Below, piece after piece: positions 47,831 to 56,537 of a stretch of DNA of 64,000 nt. Numbering within the stretch: the stretch's first letter is position 1; every line of letters starts with the position of its first letter. Location of the stretch: assembly GCF_014836665.1 (NCBI RefSeq), contig NZ_JACSQJ010000001.1, positions 746,387-810,386 of the forward strand. Direction: 5' to 3'. The notes under the pieces were generated by a model. It saw only the letters and a list, made by a program, of their open reading frames with translations, searched no databases and was not told the origin of the DNA. This DNA is from Luteimonas colneyensis (lineage in GTDB: Bacteria > Pseudomonadota > Gammaproteobacteria > Xanthomonadales > Xanthomonadaceae). A program made the translations under genes and the position numbers.

Positions 47831-48120
47831 GGCTCGCCGGCCTCCAGCGCCCTGATCAGGCGCAGCTGCCGGTTGCACTGGCGCAGCGCGACGATGTTGG
47901 CGTTGTACGCCTGCACCACCGCCTCCACGGTGCGCTGCTCGGCGCGCTGCTCGGGGCAGGCGCGCGTGAGCTCGTCCGGCACGGGCACGTACTCGCGCAC
48001 GGGCACCGTCACGATCTCCGGCACCACCACGCGCTGAGGCTCCGTGGTCTTGCAGCCGGCCAGCGCGAACAGCGCGAACAGCGCCAGGCAGGCGATCAGA
48101 GCAGCGGGATGTCGTCGCAC
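47827..48120 (-). CDS. Outer-membrane spanin subunit (Rz1-like lipoprotein)
   Basis: 97 aa from the GTG at 48120. Signal peptide with lipobox (ALFALFALAGCKTTEP) and then a Pro/Val-rich periplasmic part (VVVPEIVTVPVREYVPVPDE). Its start lies 25 bp inside the end of the Rz-like gene in another frame, the classical Rz/Rz1 overlap. Together the two would fuse inner and outer membranes at the end of lysis. Confidence 0.75.
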   Translation of the reverse strand: MRRHPAALIACLALFALFALAGCKTTEPQRVVVPEIVTVPVREYVPVPDELTRACPEQRAEQRTVEAVVQAYNANIVALRQCNRQLRLIRALEAGEP

Positions 48121-48506
48121 AGCGGCATCTCCAGTTGGGCACGGCAGGTGGGCAGGCGCTTGGCAGCAGTCAGGGCCCCGGAAGCCCTCGCCGCCTCTTC
48201 CTGGGCATCGCGGGCGGCGGCCGCGGCCTGGGCAGCCGCGGACGCACCGGCCGCGGCGCGGGCGTCCGCCTCCCGGATGGCCCGGGCGGTCTCTTGGTTC
48301 ACGCGGCCGAGCGTGGCGCCGCACGCGGCGGCGTCGGACTGGGCGGTGGCGAGGCGGGCGGACAGCTGCGCGCGGTCCCTGTCGCCGAGCGCCACCCCAG
48401 CCGCCTGGCCGGCGTCGTAGCCCAGGCCGCGCACCCAGAAGAACAGCAGGGCCACGGCCAGCGCGATCCCGCCCCACTTGAGCGCAGCCCACGTGCCCGG
48501 CGTCAT
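48096..48506 (-). CDS. Inner-membrane spanin subunit (Rz-like)
   Basis: 136 aa from the ATG at 48506 (ATGA overlap with the holin gene). One N-terminal membrane helix (WGGIALAVALLFFWVRGLG) followed by a long Ala-rich coiled coil (residues 35-110), the standard i-spanin design. The 3' end overlaps the lipoprotein o-spanin gene. Confidence 0.75.
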   Translation of the reverse strand: MTPGTWAALKWGGIALAVALLFFWVRGLGYDAGQAAGVALGDRDRAQLSARLATAQSDAAACGATLGRVNQETARAIREADARAAAGASAAAQAAAAARDAQEEAARASGALTAAKRLPTCRAQLEMPLCDDIPLL

Positions 48507-48766
48507 CGCCGCGTCTCCAGGCCGCGCTGGCGAAAGCTGGTGGCCACCGGCACGGCCATCGCCGAGCCCACGGCCACCGCGCCCAGCGCGATGAGCGCCC
48601 AGTCCGGGAACAACGCCTGCGCGCGCTCCGGCATGAGCGCGTACGCGCCGAGCCCCGCCGTGGCCGCGGCCGAGGCGATGGCCAGCCAGGTGGAGATCCG
48701 CACCCACAGGCACGACCAGTCCCAGCGGGGCGAGGCGCAGGGCGTGTGCGGTGCATCGCCGTTCAT
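48503..48766 (-). CDS. Holin candidate (two membrane helices)
   Basis: 87 aa. Two hydrophobic segments (LAIASAAATAGLGAYAL near residue 30 and WALIALGAVAVGSAMAVPVA near 56) and a charged C-terminus (RQRGLETRR), as in class II holins. It stands between the coiled-coil membrane protein and the Rz-like gene, within a run of overlapping lysis genes. Confidence 0.7.
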   Translation of the reverse strand: MNGDAPHTPCASPRWDWSCLWVRISTWLAIASAAATAGLGAYALMPERAQALFPDWALIALGAVAVGSAMAVPVATSFRQRGLETRR

Positions 48767-49113
48767 CGCTTCAGCCCCTGGAGCTGGCGCAGCTCCTTCG
48801 TGTCCTGCTCCAGCCGATCCACGCGCACCTTGGTTTCAGCCACGTCGCGCGTCAGTCGCGGCACGTCGCTGAGCTGCTGGGTGAGCGTGGCCACCTGGCC
48901 GTTCGTAACGGCCTGCTGCGTGACCACCTGGCCGACGGTCGCGGTGAGCGCCTTGGTGTTCTGGCTGCCTTCGTCGATCTTGGTGGTGATGCCCACGTAC
49001 AGCAGGCCGATCAGCGCCACCAGCGCCGTTGCGCCCAGGCCCACCACCCAGCGCTCCACCGCGCCCAGGACGAAGTGCATGCGGCCACCGCCCGGGCTCT
49101 GCAGGTCCATCAC
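48763..49113 (-). CDS. Membrane-anchored coiled-coil protein of the lysis cassette
   Basis: 116 aa. A membrane helix near the N-terminus (VVGLGATALVALIGLLYVGI) is followed by a long coiled coil (residues 45-116). It overlaps both neighbours by ATGA. It may be a second holin or antiholin; the motif pattern (TM plus coiled coil) is also that of a spanin, but the true Rz-like gene lies further down. Confidence 0.6.
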   Translation of the reverse strand: MMDLQSPGGGRMHFVLGAVERWVVGLGATALVALIGLLYVGITTKIDEGSQNTKALTATVGQVVTQQAVTNGQVATLTQQLSDVPRLTRDVAETKVRVDRLEQDTKELRQLQGLKR

Positions 49114-49598
49114 GCGTTGTCCCCGGCGGCGTGCCGCAGGTTGCCGGCCACGCGCCGCACCCAGCCGCGGCCGAACGTGGCGAAGGTCGACAGCGAGGCG
49201 TAGAAGTCCAGCCGCGCGGCGTTGAAGCGCAGCAGCAGATCGTTCTGGTCCGCGGCGCGCACCGCGGCGAGGGTGCGCGGGCCGATGAGGCCGTCAGCCG
49301 CGGCGCCGGCGGCGGCCTGCAGCCAGCGCACGGCGTTGCCGGTGCCGTGGTTCACGCCGGCATCGAATACCTGGAAGGCCACGGCCTGCGGCAGCTTGCC
49401 GAGCTGCTGGGCATCCCAGAAGTCGCGGCGGTAGATGGCCACCGCCTGGTCGCGCGTGAGCGCCTTGATGTTCAGCGCCGGATAGCTGCGCTTGCTGATC
49501 CCCCACTTCGTCTCGCCGCCGGGGTCGCGCTTGTCGAACACGTAGCCGCCCTCGTGGGCCAGCACGCGCTCGATGAAGATGTGGAAGCGGTCGGTCAT
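49110..49598 (-). CDS. Endolysin, GH108 N-acetylmuramidase
   Basis: 162 aa. The GH108 catalytic signature is right at the N-terminus: VLAHEGGYVFDKRDPGGETK with the catalytic Glu in HEGGY; WGIS follows. The C-terminal part (AAADGLIGPRTLAAVRAAD) is the GH108 peptidoglycan-binding region. It lacks a signal peptide, so release depends on a holin. It overlaps the next lysis gene by ATGA. Confidence 0.92.
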   Translation of the reverse strand: MTDRFHIFIERVLAHEGGYVFDKRDPGGETKWGISKRSYPALNIKALTRDQAVAIYRRDFWDAQQLGKLPQAVAFQVFDAGVNHGTGNAVRWLQAAAGAAADGLIGPRTLAAVRAADQNDLLLRFNAARLDFYASLSTFATFGRGWVRRVAGNLRHAAGDNA

Positions 49599-49674
49599 GG
49601 GAGCATCCGAGTGTTCGAAGACCCTGCCCGCCCGCGCGCCTGGCCACAGGACGCGCGGACGGGAGGGAGAGAGG

Positions 49675-50031
49675 TCAGGCGCTGTGAATGGCGCCGGCGC
49701 CGGGGCAGAGCCGCACCTTCACGGTGGGGCTCGGATTCGCCGCGGCTTCGACCGCGTAGCCGAAGCCCACCAGGTCGCCGTTGGCCGGCGCGCCGGTGAT
49801 GATCTGCCCCGCGCTGACGTCCCAGGTCACGGGCGCGCCCACGGCGATCACGGCGGTGCTCAGCTTCGGCAGGGTGAACACGCCCTCGACGTGCGCGGCG
49901 ATGGTGTCGCCGGTCTTGCCGTTTGTGACGGCGATGCCGAGCAGGCGGTTCTGCAAGACGACGCCACCGCTGGCGACATCGGCGGCGAGCGTCACGTCCA
50001 GCACGCGGCCGTCCTGGAATGCGTTCTTCAT
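49675..50031 (-). CDS. Capsid decoration (cement) protein, DUF2190 family
   Basis: 118 aa. The DUF2190 pattern is clear: LPKLSTAVIAVGAPVTWDVS and NGDLVGFGYAVEAAANPSPTV. Such proteins bind the outside of the capsid. It follows the capsid gene by 86 bp and precedes the lysis genes by 76 bp without a gene. Confidence 0.88.
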   Translation of the reverse strand: MKNAFQDGRVLDVTLAADVASGGVVLQNRLLGIAVTNGKTGDTIAAHVEGVFTLPKLSTAVIAVGAPVTWDVSAGQIITGAPANGDLVGFGYAVEAAANPSPTVKVRLCPGAGAIHSA

Positions 50032-50117
50032 GGTCTTTCTCCGGAAGTGCGGGGTGATGGCTTGTGCTGCGAGACCGGGGAGGCGGCGGGCTCACGCCCA
50101 CCGCCGCCCCCTTCCCG

Positions 50118-52397
50118 TCACGCGCCGGGGTTCTTGAAGATGCCGCGGTAGTCGGCGATCGCCGGCGCCGCGTCCAGGCGCACCTTCCAGGCCACGCCGT
50201 CGACGGTGAAGCCCTCTTCCTGCTCGAGATACGGCGTCTGGTTGCCGTCGAGGTAGCCGACCACGATGCTGTCGACGAACTGCGAGGCCGCCACGCCGTA
50301 CCACGCAGCCGGATCGGCATCGTCGAAGCGCGCGTCGTCGACCACGTCGAAGGTGTTACGGACGATGTTGGGCGTGGTGAGGTTCTTGTTGCCGTCGACC
50401 GCGTACTGGCTCTCGCGCACCGTCCGGGCCAGGCCGCCCAGCGCGATCGGGGTGAGCAGGGTCTTCAGCGGCACGCGGATGCGGTTGCCGTCCTTGTCCT
50501 TCTGCTTCGCCATCGCCGCGCGCATGGCGTCGACGCTGGTGGTGCTGATCGCCGACCCGGTGAGCAGGTTGCCGTGCTCGGCACTGAACAGCGCGAAGCC
50601 GTCCGGGAGGATCGGGTTGCTGTTGATCAGGTCGAACACCGCCTTGGCGATCGTGCGGCGCGCGGCCTGGCCGAGCTTGCGCGGCACCTCGCTGAAGATG
50701 CCGAGCTCGTCGTTGATGATGGCCTGGCGCGTGATGGAGAACAGGCGGCCGTAGGTGACGATCTTCATCGCCTGCGACTGCTCGCTGAAGGTGCCGTACT
50801 TGAACTCGCCGCCCTCCGGCACGACCAGCAGGTCCGAGAACGCGCCCAGGCCCACGAGGTTGGTCGGCTTGAAGTCAGGCACGCTGACCGCGCGGGTAAA
50901 CGCATCGATCTGCTCTTCGGCCTCTTCGTAGCCGCGCAGCACCGAGCGGCGGGCCGCGTCACCCAGCAGGCCGGGGAAGTCCGACGTGGAGTGGGTGAAC
51001 GCCGTGCCGACGATCTGCATGCGGTCCATGCCGCGGGTGTTCACGCCCGCGGCGGTGACGCACTCGCGCGCCAGATCGACCAGGGTGTGGCCGCGGTACG
51101 GGTTGTCGCCCGTGGCCTGCACCAGGCCGGCGCGCGAGTCCAGGGCATTGGCCATCGCCGAGCGGGTGAGGTCGCGCTGGTCACCGCCGGCGACGGCGGT
51201 GATGTTGCCGGCGAGCGGAGCCGCGCCCTGCGCCAGCAGCGCCAGCACGTGGCGGCCGACGTTGTCGGCGGTCACGGCCGGGTCCGCCTCGTCGATCACG
51301 CGCGCGACGTACTCGCTGACCTGGGCATTGCCCATGTGCGGCTGCGCCATGGCGCGGATCTCGGCGTTGCGGGCGCGGATGGCGCCCAGCGCCGCGGTGA
51401 CCGCGTCAGGCGCAGCGGCCGCGACAGGCGCCGGGGCCGCGGCGGTCACCGGGGCGGCGGGGGCGGCCGGCACCGCGGCCGGAGTGGCCGGTGCCGCGCT
51501 GGCCTGTGGCGCGCCGGCCGACGCGGACGCCGGCGCAGCCGACGCGAGGACGCGGAGTTCGTTGTAGTGCTGCTTCATGGTGGGATCCTCGAGTTGGCCG
51601 ATCACGGCCTGCTGTGACACCTCGGGAAGCGAGGCGAAGACGGTGGGCGACAGGGCCGCGGTGATGTGCCCGCGGAGGCAGGCGGTGACAGGTGCGGGTG
51701 CATTGGCGACGGCGGCCAGATAGCTGGCCATGGCCACCACGCGGAGGGACTCGGCAGCGACGGCGGCCTCGTTCGCTTCGACGCGGTCGGCGAAACCGAA
51801 CTCGACGGCCTCGCCGCCGGTGTACCAGTGGTCGCGGCCATCGCCGAGCAGGCCGGCGATCTCGTCCGGCTTGCCGGTCTTGGCGGCATAGGCCTCGGCC
51901 ATGGCACGCGAGTGCGTGTCGAGCGTGTCCGCGAACTCCCGGAAGTCGCTCGCATTGCCCATGCCGATGGTGGACGGCGCATGCAGCATGAACAGCGACG
52001 TGGCGTACATCACCACCTCGTCGCAGGCCATCAGCACCACGCCGGCGATGGAGGCCGCCTGGCCATCCACGAAGCCGATCTTGCGCGCCGGGTGCGAGCG
52101 CAGCGCGTTGTAGATGGCGATGCCGTCCGGCACCACCCCGCCCTCGCTGTTGATGCGGACGTGGATGGTGGCGGCGTTGATGGCGGCGATGTCCTGCGCC
52201 AGCTGCCGCGCGGACACGGAATCGCACCACAGGCTTTCGCCGATGGATCCGTAGATCATCACCTCGGCCACGCCGCTGGCGAGCGCGGTGACTTTCATGT
52301 AGCTGGGCGAAAGGCTGCCTTCCCCGGCATCGGCGGTGACGGCGGCCATTCCGTGGCAGGTGCCCAGGATCGCCAGCGCGAGTGCGGTCTTGTTCAT
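50118..52397 (-). CDS. Prohead protease/major capsid protein fusion
   Basis: 759 aa. Residues 30-235 are a ClpP-like (S14) protease with Ser in VDGQAASIAGVVLMA and His in LFMLHAPSTIG. An Ala/Pro-rich scaffold-like linker (about 265-330) leads to a major capsid domain (about 430-759; for example SDLLVVPEGGEFKYGTFSEQ and SQFVDSIVVGYLDGNQTPYL). Protease, scaffold and capsid in one chain would mature by self-cleavage. Such fusions are known in other Mu- and lambda-like phages. Confidence 0.9.
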   Translation of the reverse strand: MNKTALALAILGTCHGMAAVTADAGEGSLSPSYMKVTALASGVAEVMIYGSIGESLWCDSVSARQLAQDIAAINAATIHVRINSEGGVVPDGIAIYNALRSHPARKIGFVDGQAASIAGVVLMACDEVVMYATSLFMLHAPSTIGMGNASDFREFADTLDTHSRAMAEAYAAKTGKPDEIAGLLGDGRDHWYTGGEAVEFGFADRVEANEAAVAAESLRVVAMASYLAAVANAPAPVTACLRGHITAALSPTVFASLPEVSQQAVIGQLEDPTMKQHYNELRVLASAAPASASAGAPQASAAPATPAAVPAAPAAPVTAAAPAPVAAAAPDAVTAALGAIRARNAEIRAMAQPHMGNAQVSEYVARVIDEADPAVTADNVGRHVLALLAQGAAPLAGNITAVAGGDQRDLTRSAMANALDSRAGLVQATGDNPYRGHTLVDLARECVTAAGVNTRGMDRMQIVGTAFTHSTSDFPGLLGDAARRSVLRGYEEAEEQIDAFTRAVSVPDFKPTNLVGLGAFSDLLVVPEGGEFKYGTFSEQSQAMKIVTYGRLFSITRQAIINDELGIFSEVPRKLGQAARRTIAKAVFDLINSNPILPDGFALFSAEHGNLLTGSAISTTSVDAMRAAMAKQKDKDGNRIRVPLKTLLTPIALGGLARTVRESQYAVDGNKNLTTPNIVRNTFDVVDDARFDDADPAAWYGVAASQFVDSIVVGYLDGNQTPYLEQEEGFTVDGVAWKVRLDAAPAIADYRGIFKNPGA

Positions 52398-52401
52398 CAG
52401 T

Positions 52402-53961
52402 TCAGTCCCTCAGCATCGATGCGGTGAGCGAAGCGCGGATGGCCGCCGCGGCGGCCGCGGCCGGGCCGGCAGGCGCGCTGGCCGGCGCCGGCAGGACCGC
52501 CTCGCGCTGCGCGTTCCAGTCGCGGGTCTGCATGGCCACCTCATTCGGGTTGTTGCCGTACTGCAGCGTGTTGGCCTGCGGCGACGTCCAGCCACGGTCC
52601 TCCGCCTCGCCGCGGGCATAGGCTTCCTTCAGCGGGTCGATCCACGGCATCACCGGGCGCACGTAAGTGCTGGCGGCCAGGTGTCGCAGCTCCCACCCGC
52701 GCGGCAGGCGCACGCGCCCGGCCAGCACCGCGGCCTCGACAAAGCGCACGCGCTGCTTGCGCACGCCCATGGCGATGAAACGCTCGGACAGCATTTGGTA
52801 GGCGATCCACTTCTCCACCAGCTCCTGGCGCTGGGCGGAATAGCTGCCGTCGTAGTCCAGCGACAGGCTGCTGTAGCTGACGCCGATGCCGCCGGCGGCA
52901 GCGCGCAGCTGCTCTTTGCGCCAGGCGGCCGCGTTCGGATTCGGGCGATTGCTCGCGATCATCCCGATGTCCTCGCCTTCCAGCAGGTCGTCGAAGACGA
53001 TGCCGGGGGTGAAGCGGAGATCGCGGTCCAGGCCGCCATCAGGCACGATCATCTCGCCGGTGAGGGAGCTGCCGGCGTTCGCGCCGTAGCGCTCGGGGTT
53101 GCCCTTCTTGATGAAGGCGCACATCGAGGCAGCCACCTTGGCGGCGATGCGCTCGGACTCTTCGTAGTCCTTCACGTCCTCGAAACGCGACATGGACGAC
53201 GCGAACACGCTGAGGCCGCGCACCTGGTGCAGGCGCTTGATGTTGTGGATGCCGTGCAGGATGTCGGCGCTGACGCGCTTGGTCTCCTGCGACCAGCCCA
53301 TGCGGTCGCCCGGGTGCGTCTTGTAGACGTGGAAGGCGACAGGCCGGCCCCATGCGTTGCGCTCGACGCCCTGCAGGATGTTGCGGCCCGGATCGGTCAT
53401 ATCGAGCGGGATCAGGTCCGGCTCGATCATCTCGATGCTGTAGGGCACCACGCTGCCGTGCTGCAGGAACGGCACGGGGCCGATCAGGTCCTGGTAGTAG
53501 CTCTCCCCATCACGGAACCACGTGCGCGCCAGCAGCTGCTGGCAGGCGCCGTAGTCGTGCATGCCGGTGACTTCCGGCGCGTCCCACCACGCATCCCACA
53601 GGTCGTCGAGCTGCAGCGCCAGGTCGCGATTGATCGGCTCGCCCGGCAGGCGCGGCGCAGCCAGCACGTCGATGCCACTGCCGACGGTGTTCTGCACCAG
53701 GATGTTGAGCGCGTTGTCGGCGAGGTCGAGATCGCGCTCAAGGTGGCGCGCCTGGTCGCGCAGCTGCCGCGCGTCCATCCCGACGATCGTGTTGCCGCTG
53801 CCCCAGTCGCGCGCCAGCTTGCGGGCGCGCGAAGGGCGGGTGACTTCGTGCGCACGGGCCTTGACCTCGGCGCGGCGGGCGACCGCGAGCGCCGCCTGCG
53901 TGGCGCGATCGGTCGCGACGGCAGCCGAAAGGCGGCTGCGGGCGATCACGGCGCTGCTCAC
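52402..53961 (-). CDS. Portal protein, lambda family
   Basis: 519 aa from a GTG at 53961 that overlaps the gpW-like stop (GTGA). The lambda-type portal pattern is seen: ALNILVQNTVGSGIDVLAAP, DPGRNILQGVERNAWGRPVA, YKTHPGDRMGW, and HGIHNIKRLHQVRGLSVFA. The last 60 residues are Ala/Pro-rich. The portal ring forms the DNA channel at one capsid vertex. A longer upstream frame to 54036 overlaps the gpW-like gene and is not used. Confidence 0.92.
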   Translation of the reverse strand: MSSAVIARSRLSAAVATDRATQAALAVARRAEVKARAHEVTRPSRARKLARDWGSGNTIVGMDARQLRDQARHLERDLDLADNALNILVQNTVGSGIDVLAAPRLPGEPINRDLALQLDDLWDAWWDAPEVTGMHDYGACQQLLARTWFRDGESYYQDLIGPVPFLQHGSVVPYSIEMIEPDLIPLDMTDPGRNILQGVERNAWGRPVAFHVYKTHPGDRMGWSQETKRVSADILHGIHNIKRLHQVRGLSVFASSMSRFEDVKDYEESERIAAKVAASMCAFIKKGNPERYGANAGSSLTGEMIVPDGGLDRDLRFTPGIVFDDLLEGEDIGMIASNRPNPNAAAWRKEQLRAAAGGIGVSYSSLSLDYDGSYSAQRQELVEKWIAYQMLSERFIAMGVRKQRVRFVEAAVLAGRVRLPRGWELRHLAASTYVRPVMPWIDPLKEAYARGEAEDRGWTSPQANTLQYGNNPNEVAMQTRDWNAQREAVLPAPASAPAGPAAAAAAAIRASLTASMLRD

Positions 53962-54170
53962 GTGGTACCACCGAAGTCGGCCGTGGCCCAGCCGCAGCGC
54001 CCGCGGCGGCCTTCGGCGTCGACGCGCAACTGCCACTCGCGGCGGCCGGCGCGGATCTCGGCCAGGTCCGCGCGCGTGAGATCGCGCTCACCGAAGCGGA
54101 CCCGCTGGCCCTTCAGGACCGCGATCTCCGCATCGGTGTAGAACACCAACATCTCTTGCGCCGTCGCCAT
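53958..54170 (-). CDS. gpW-like head-tail connector
   Basis: 70 aa from the ATG at 54170. Start and length match gpW proteins (a start MATAQEMLVFYTDAEIAV, then GQRVRFGERDLTRADLAEIR). gpW follows the portal vertex and completes the DNA-filled head. It overlaps the portal gene by GTGA. Confidence 0.75.
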   Translation of the reverse strand: MATAQEMLVFYTDAEIAVLKGQRVRFGERDLTRADLAEIRAGRREWQLRVDAEGRRGRCGWATADFGGTT

Positions 54171-54294
54171 GTGTATAGCGTGGCGATGTCGGTGTCCGCG
54201 GACTAAATGAAACCGCGGACAACCCCCTTTGCAAGTTACTGATTTGAAAGGGACCAAAAACTAATTTGTCCGCACTTTCAATGAAACCGCGGAA

Positions 54295-54603
54295 TCACCC
54301 CTCTTCCGATGCGATTTCAGGCCGCGGCAGGCCTCCGGGGAACAACTTGTGGAGCGTGGAACGCGAGACGTCGAACTCCCGCATCACCCGCTTCACGGGC
54401 GCGCCCGACTCCAGCGCCGCGCGAATGTGCGGCACCGGATACTCGCGAGGTGCCGCAGGGAAGTACGGCTGCTCGCCGGCGAAGCAGCGCAGGATCGAGT
54501 CCACGAACGGCTGGGCCATCTGCTCGCTCACGCCGACGTCGCGGATCAGCGCATCGGTGATCTTGGCGCGCAGCTGCTCGGCGGTGGCAACCGCGCGGCT
54601 CAC
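54295..54603 (-). CDS. Mor/C-type DNA-binding regulator candidate
   Basis: 102 aa from a GTG at 54603 that overlaps the terminase stop (GTGA). The sequence FAGEQPYFPAAPREYPVPHIRAAL followed by KRVMREFDVSRSTLHKLF fits the Mor transcription activator pattern: a dimerisation segment and a C-terminal helix-turn-helix. Its place between terminase and gpW would let it switch on late genes, but a structural role cannot be excluded. The 124 bp that follow (54171-54294) are AT-richer and may hold a regulatory site. Confidence 0.6.
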   Translation of the reverse strand: MSRAVATAEQLRAKITDALIRDVGVSEQMAQPFVDSILRCFAGEQPYFPAAPREYPVPHIRAALESGAPVKRVMREFDVSRSTLHKLFPGGLPRPEIASEEG

Positions 54604-56537
54604 AGGCCCCACCCGTCACGCGTCGTGATGCCGGCCCGAGGCCGTCGGATCGGTGTTCCACGGGAATCGGGCGCCGCGGCGGGGAGCGCCCCCGCCGGTG
54701 TTTCACGGGAATCCGCCAACGCCACCTTGCCGGCGCTGGCCAGGAGCTGCGCCTCCCGGAGATCCCACTGCGCCCGCGTCCACCGGTTCATCCGCAGCTC
54801 GGGGTGCAGCGCCGCCGCGTAGGCATACACCCACGTGTCCAGCGGCTCGTTGCGCGGCGCGCCGCGCACGCGCTCGAACCGGTTCTTCCTCGGGTCATAG
54901 GTCTCGCTCACCAGGCCGCCGAAGTACTCGCGCGAAAGCTGGTCGCTGAAGCGCACGCGACGGTCCTCGGCCGGCTTGTCGGCGTCGGTCGAGAGCAGGC
55001 CGAACAGGTGGTGCTTGATGGCCACGGTGCCGACCGGGTAGGCGTGCACGCCGCGCTTGTCGACCAGACCGCGCCAGTTGATGTCCTGCAGCTTGGCCTT
55101 GCCCAGCGGCGGCGCGGTGTTGGCGGTGGCGCCGAAGATGGCGATATGCCGGCGCAGGCGGCGCGAGCGCACGAAGGCCTTCACCGCCTCGGTGCGGTGG
55201 CCGAGCATGTCCTGGGCGCTGCACTCCACGCGCAGCACCGCGCCGCTGGCGTGCTCGATCGGCTGGCTCAGCAGCTCCACCAGCGCGGTCCACACCTCGT
55301 CGTCGGCCGGGTCTCCCGGCAGCTCCACGTAGTCGATGGGCCAGCACGTCATGCCCTTGCCCCAGCCGACGATCTGCACCGCCAGGCGGTTGTCCTGCGT
55401 GTCGATGCCGGCGGTGGCGGCCAGCACCCAGCCGGGCACCGGGCGCAGCGGCAGCGGCTCGGCCCGGTCCTCGATCACGTTGAACTTGACGCCGCGCATC
55501 GCCGGGTCTTCCCACGGCTCGGCCAAGCGGTCATTGATGAAGGTCTTCAGCTTCGCGTTGTCGCCCTGGGCATCGCGCCACATGCGCTCCAGCTCGTGCC
55601 AGCGCGGGCCCAGGCCCATCGGGTAGTACAGGGCGTTGGCGTGGTAGCCGCGGATCAGCGCACCGGGCTCTTCGGGCACCCAGCCGCCCTTCGCGATCAT
55701 GGTGGTCTTCTGGTATTCGTCGATGGCCGCCCCGCACTCGCGGCAGACGTACCAGCACTGCGAGCCGTCCGGCGTCCACATCAGGCCGGCCCACTGCAGC
55801 GGCTGCTCGTGGCTGCACTCCGGACACGGCACGTACCACAGGCGGCGGTCGCTCTTGTCGTACAGCTCGCTGATGCGGCAGCGCCCGGCGATCTCGGGCG
55901 TGCCCACCTTCAGCCGCTTGTACTTCGACGGGAACGCCGAGGTGCGGCCGTCCAGCATCTCGCTGGGGTCGTCGCCGGACTTCAGCAGGCTCGCGAAGCT
56001 GGAGAACTCGTCGGCCAGCACCAGGCCGGCGCTGGTGGACTTCAGGCGCACCGGCGCGCCGGCGTGCTCCACGTACAGCTGGCCGCCCTGGAAATCCTTG
56101 AAGCTGCGGCGGTTCGACGCCTCGCGGCTAGACAGGCTGGTCATCACCGACTGGATGGCCGGCGTCTCTTCGATCAGCGGGTTGAGCTTCTGGTCGATCC
56201 ACTTGTTCATGGACACTTCGGCCGGAAGCGCCACGATGATCGGCATCGGGTTCTCGCACATGGTGTAGCCGAGGATGTTGACCTCGAGCTCCGACTTGCC
56301 GAACTGGATCGGCAGCCGCGCCACCACGTCGCGCACCGGGCTGCGCGCACTGAAGCAGTCCATGATCTCGACCAGCAGCGGGTTGCGGTCGTTGCGCCAC
56401 GGACCCGGCTCCTGGCTGCCCTTGCTGGACAGCACGCGGTAGCGCGCCGCCCACTCGCTGACGCGCATGGGCTTGCGCGGGGCGAGCGAGCGCGCCAGGA
56501 CGTTGGCGACGATGGGCTCGGCGGCGGCGAAGGTCAT
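54600..56537 (-). CDS. Terminase large subunit, GpA family
   Basis: 645 aa. GpA-type large terminase: ATPase part with ARLPIQFGKSELEVNILGY (Walker A-like) near residue 75 and LVLADEFSSF (Walker B) near 170; a zinc finger (CPECSHEQPLQW ... CRECG) near 235-265; and the nuclease part with AGIDTQDNRLAVQIVGWGKG near 375. It cuts and packages DNA. It overlaps the small subunit gene by ATGA. Confidence 0.94.
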   Translation of the reverse strand: MTFAAAEPIVANVLARSLAPRKPMRVSEWAARYRVLSSKGSQEPGPWRNDRNPLLVEIMDCFSARSPVRDVVARLPIQFGKSELEVNILGYTMCENPMPIIVALPAEVSMNKWIDQKLNPLIEETPAIQSVMTSLSSREASNRRSFKDFQGGQLYVEHAGAPVRLKSTSAGLVLADEFSSFASLLKSGDDPSEMLDGRTSAFPSKYKRLKVGTPEIAGRCRISELYDKSDRRLWYVPCPECSHEQPLQWAGLMWTPDGSQCWYVCRECGAAIDEYQKTTMIAKGGWVPEEPGALIRGYHANALYYPMGLGPRWHELERMWRDAQGDNAKLKTFINDRLAEPWEDPAMRGVKFNVIEDRAEPLPLRPVPGWVLAATAGIDTQDNRLAVQIVGWGKGMTCWPIDYVELPGDPADDEVWTALVELLSQPIEHASGAVLRVECSAQDMLGHRTEAVKAFVRSRRLRRHIAIFGATANTAPPLGKAKLQDINWRGLVDKRGVHAYPVGTVAIKHHLFGLLSTDADKPAEDRRVRFSDQLSREYFGGLVSETYDPRKNRFERVRGAPRNEPLDTWVYAYAAALHPELRMNRWTRAQWDLREAQLLASAGKVALADSRETPAGALPAAAPDSRGTPIRRPRAGITTRDGWGL

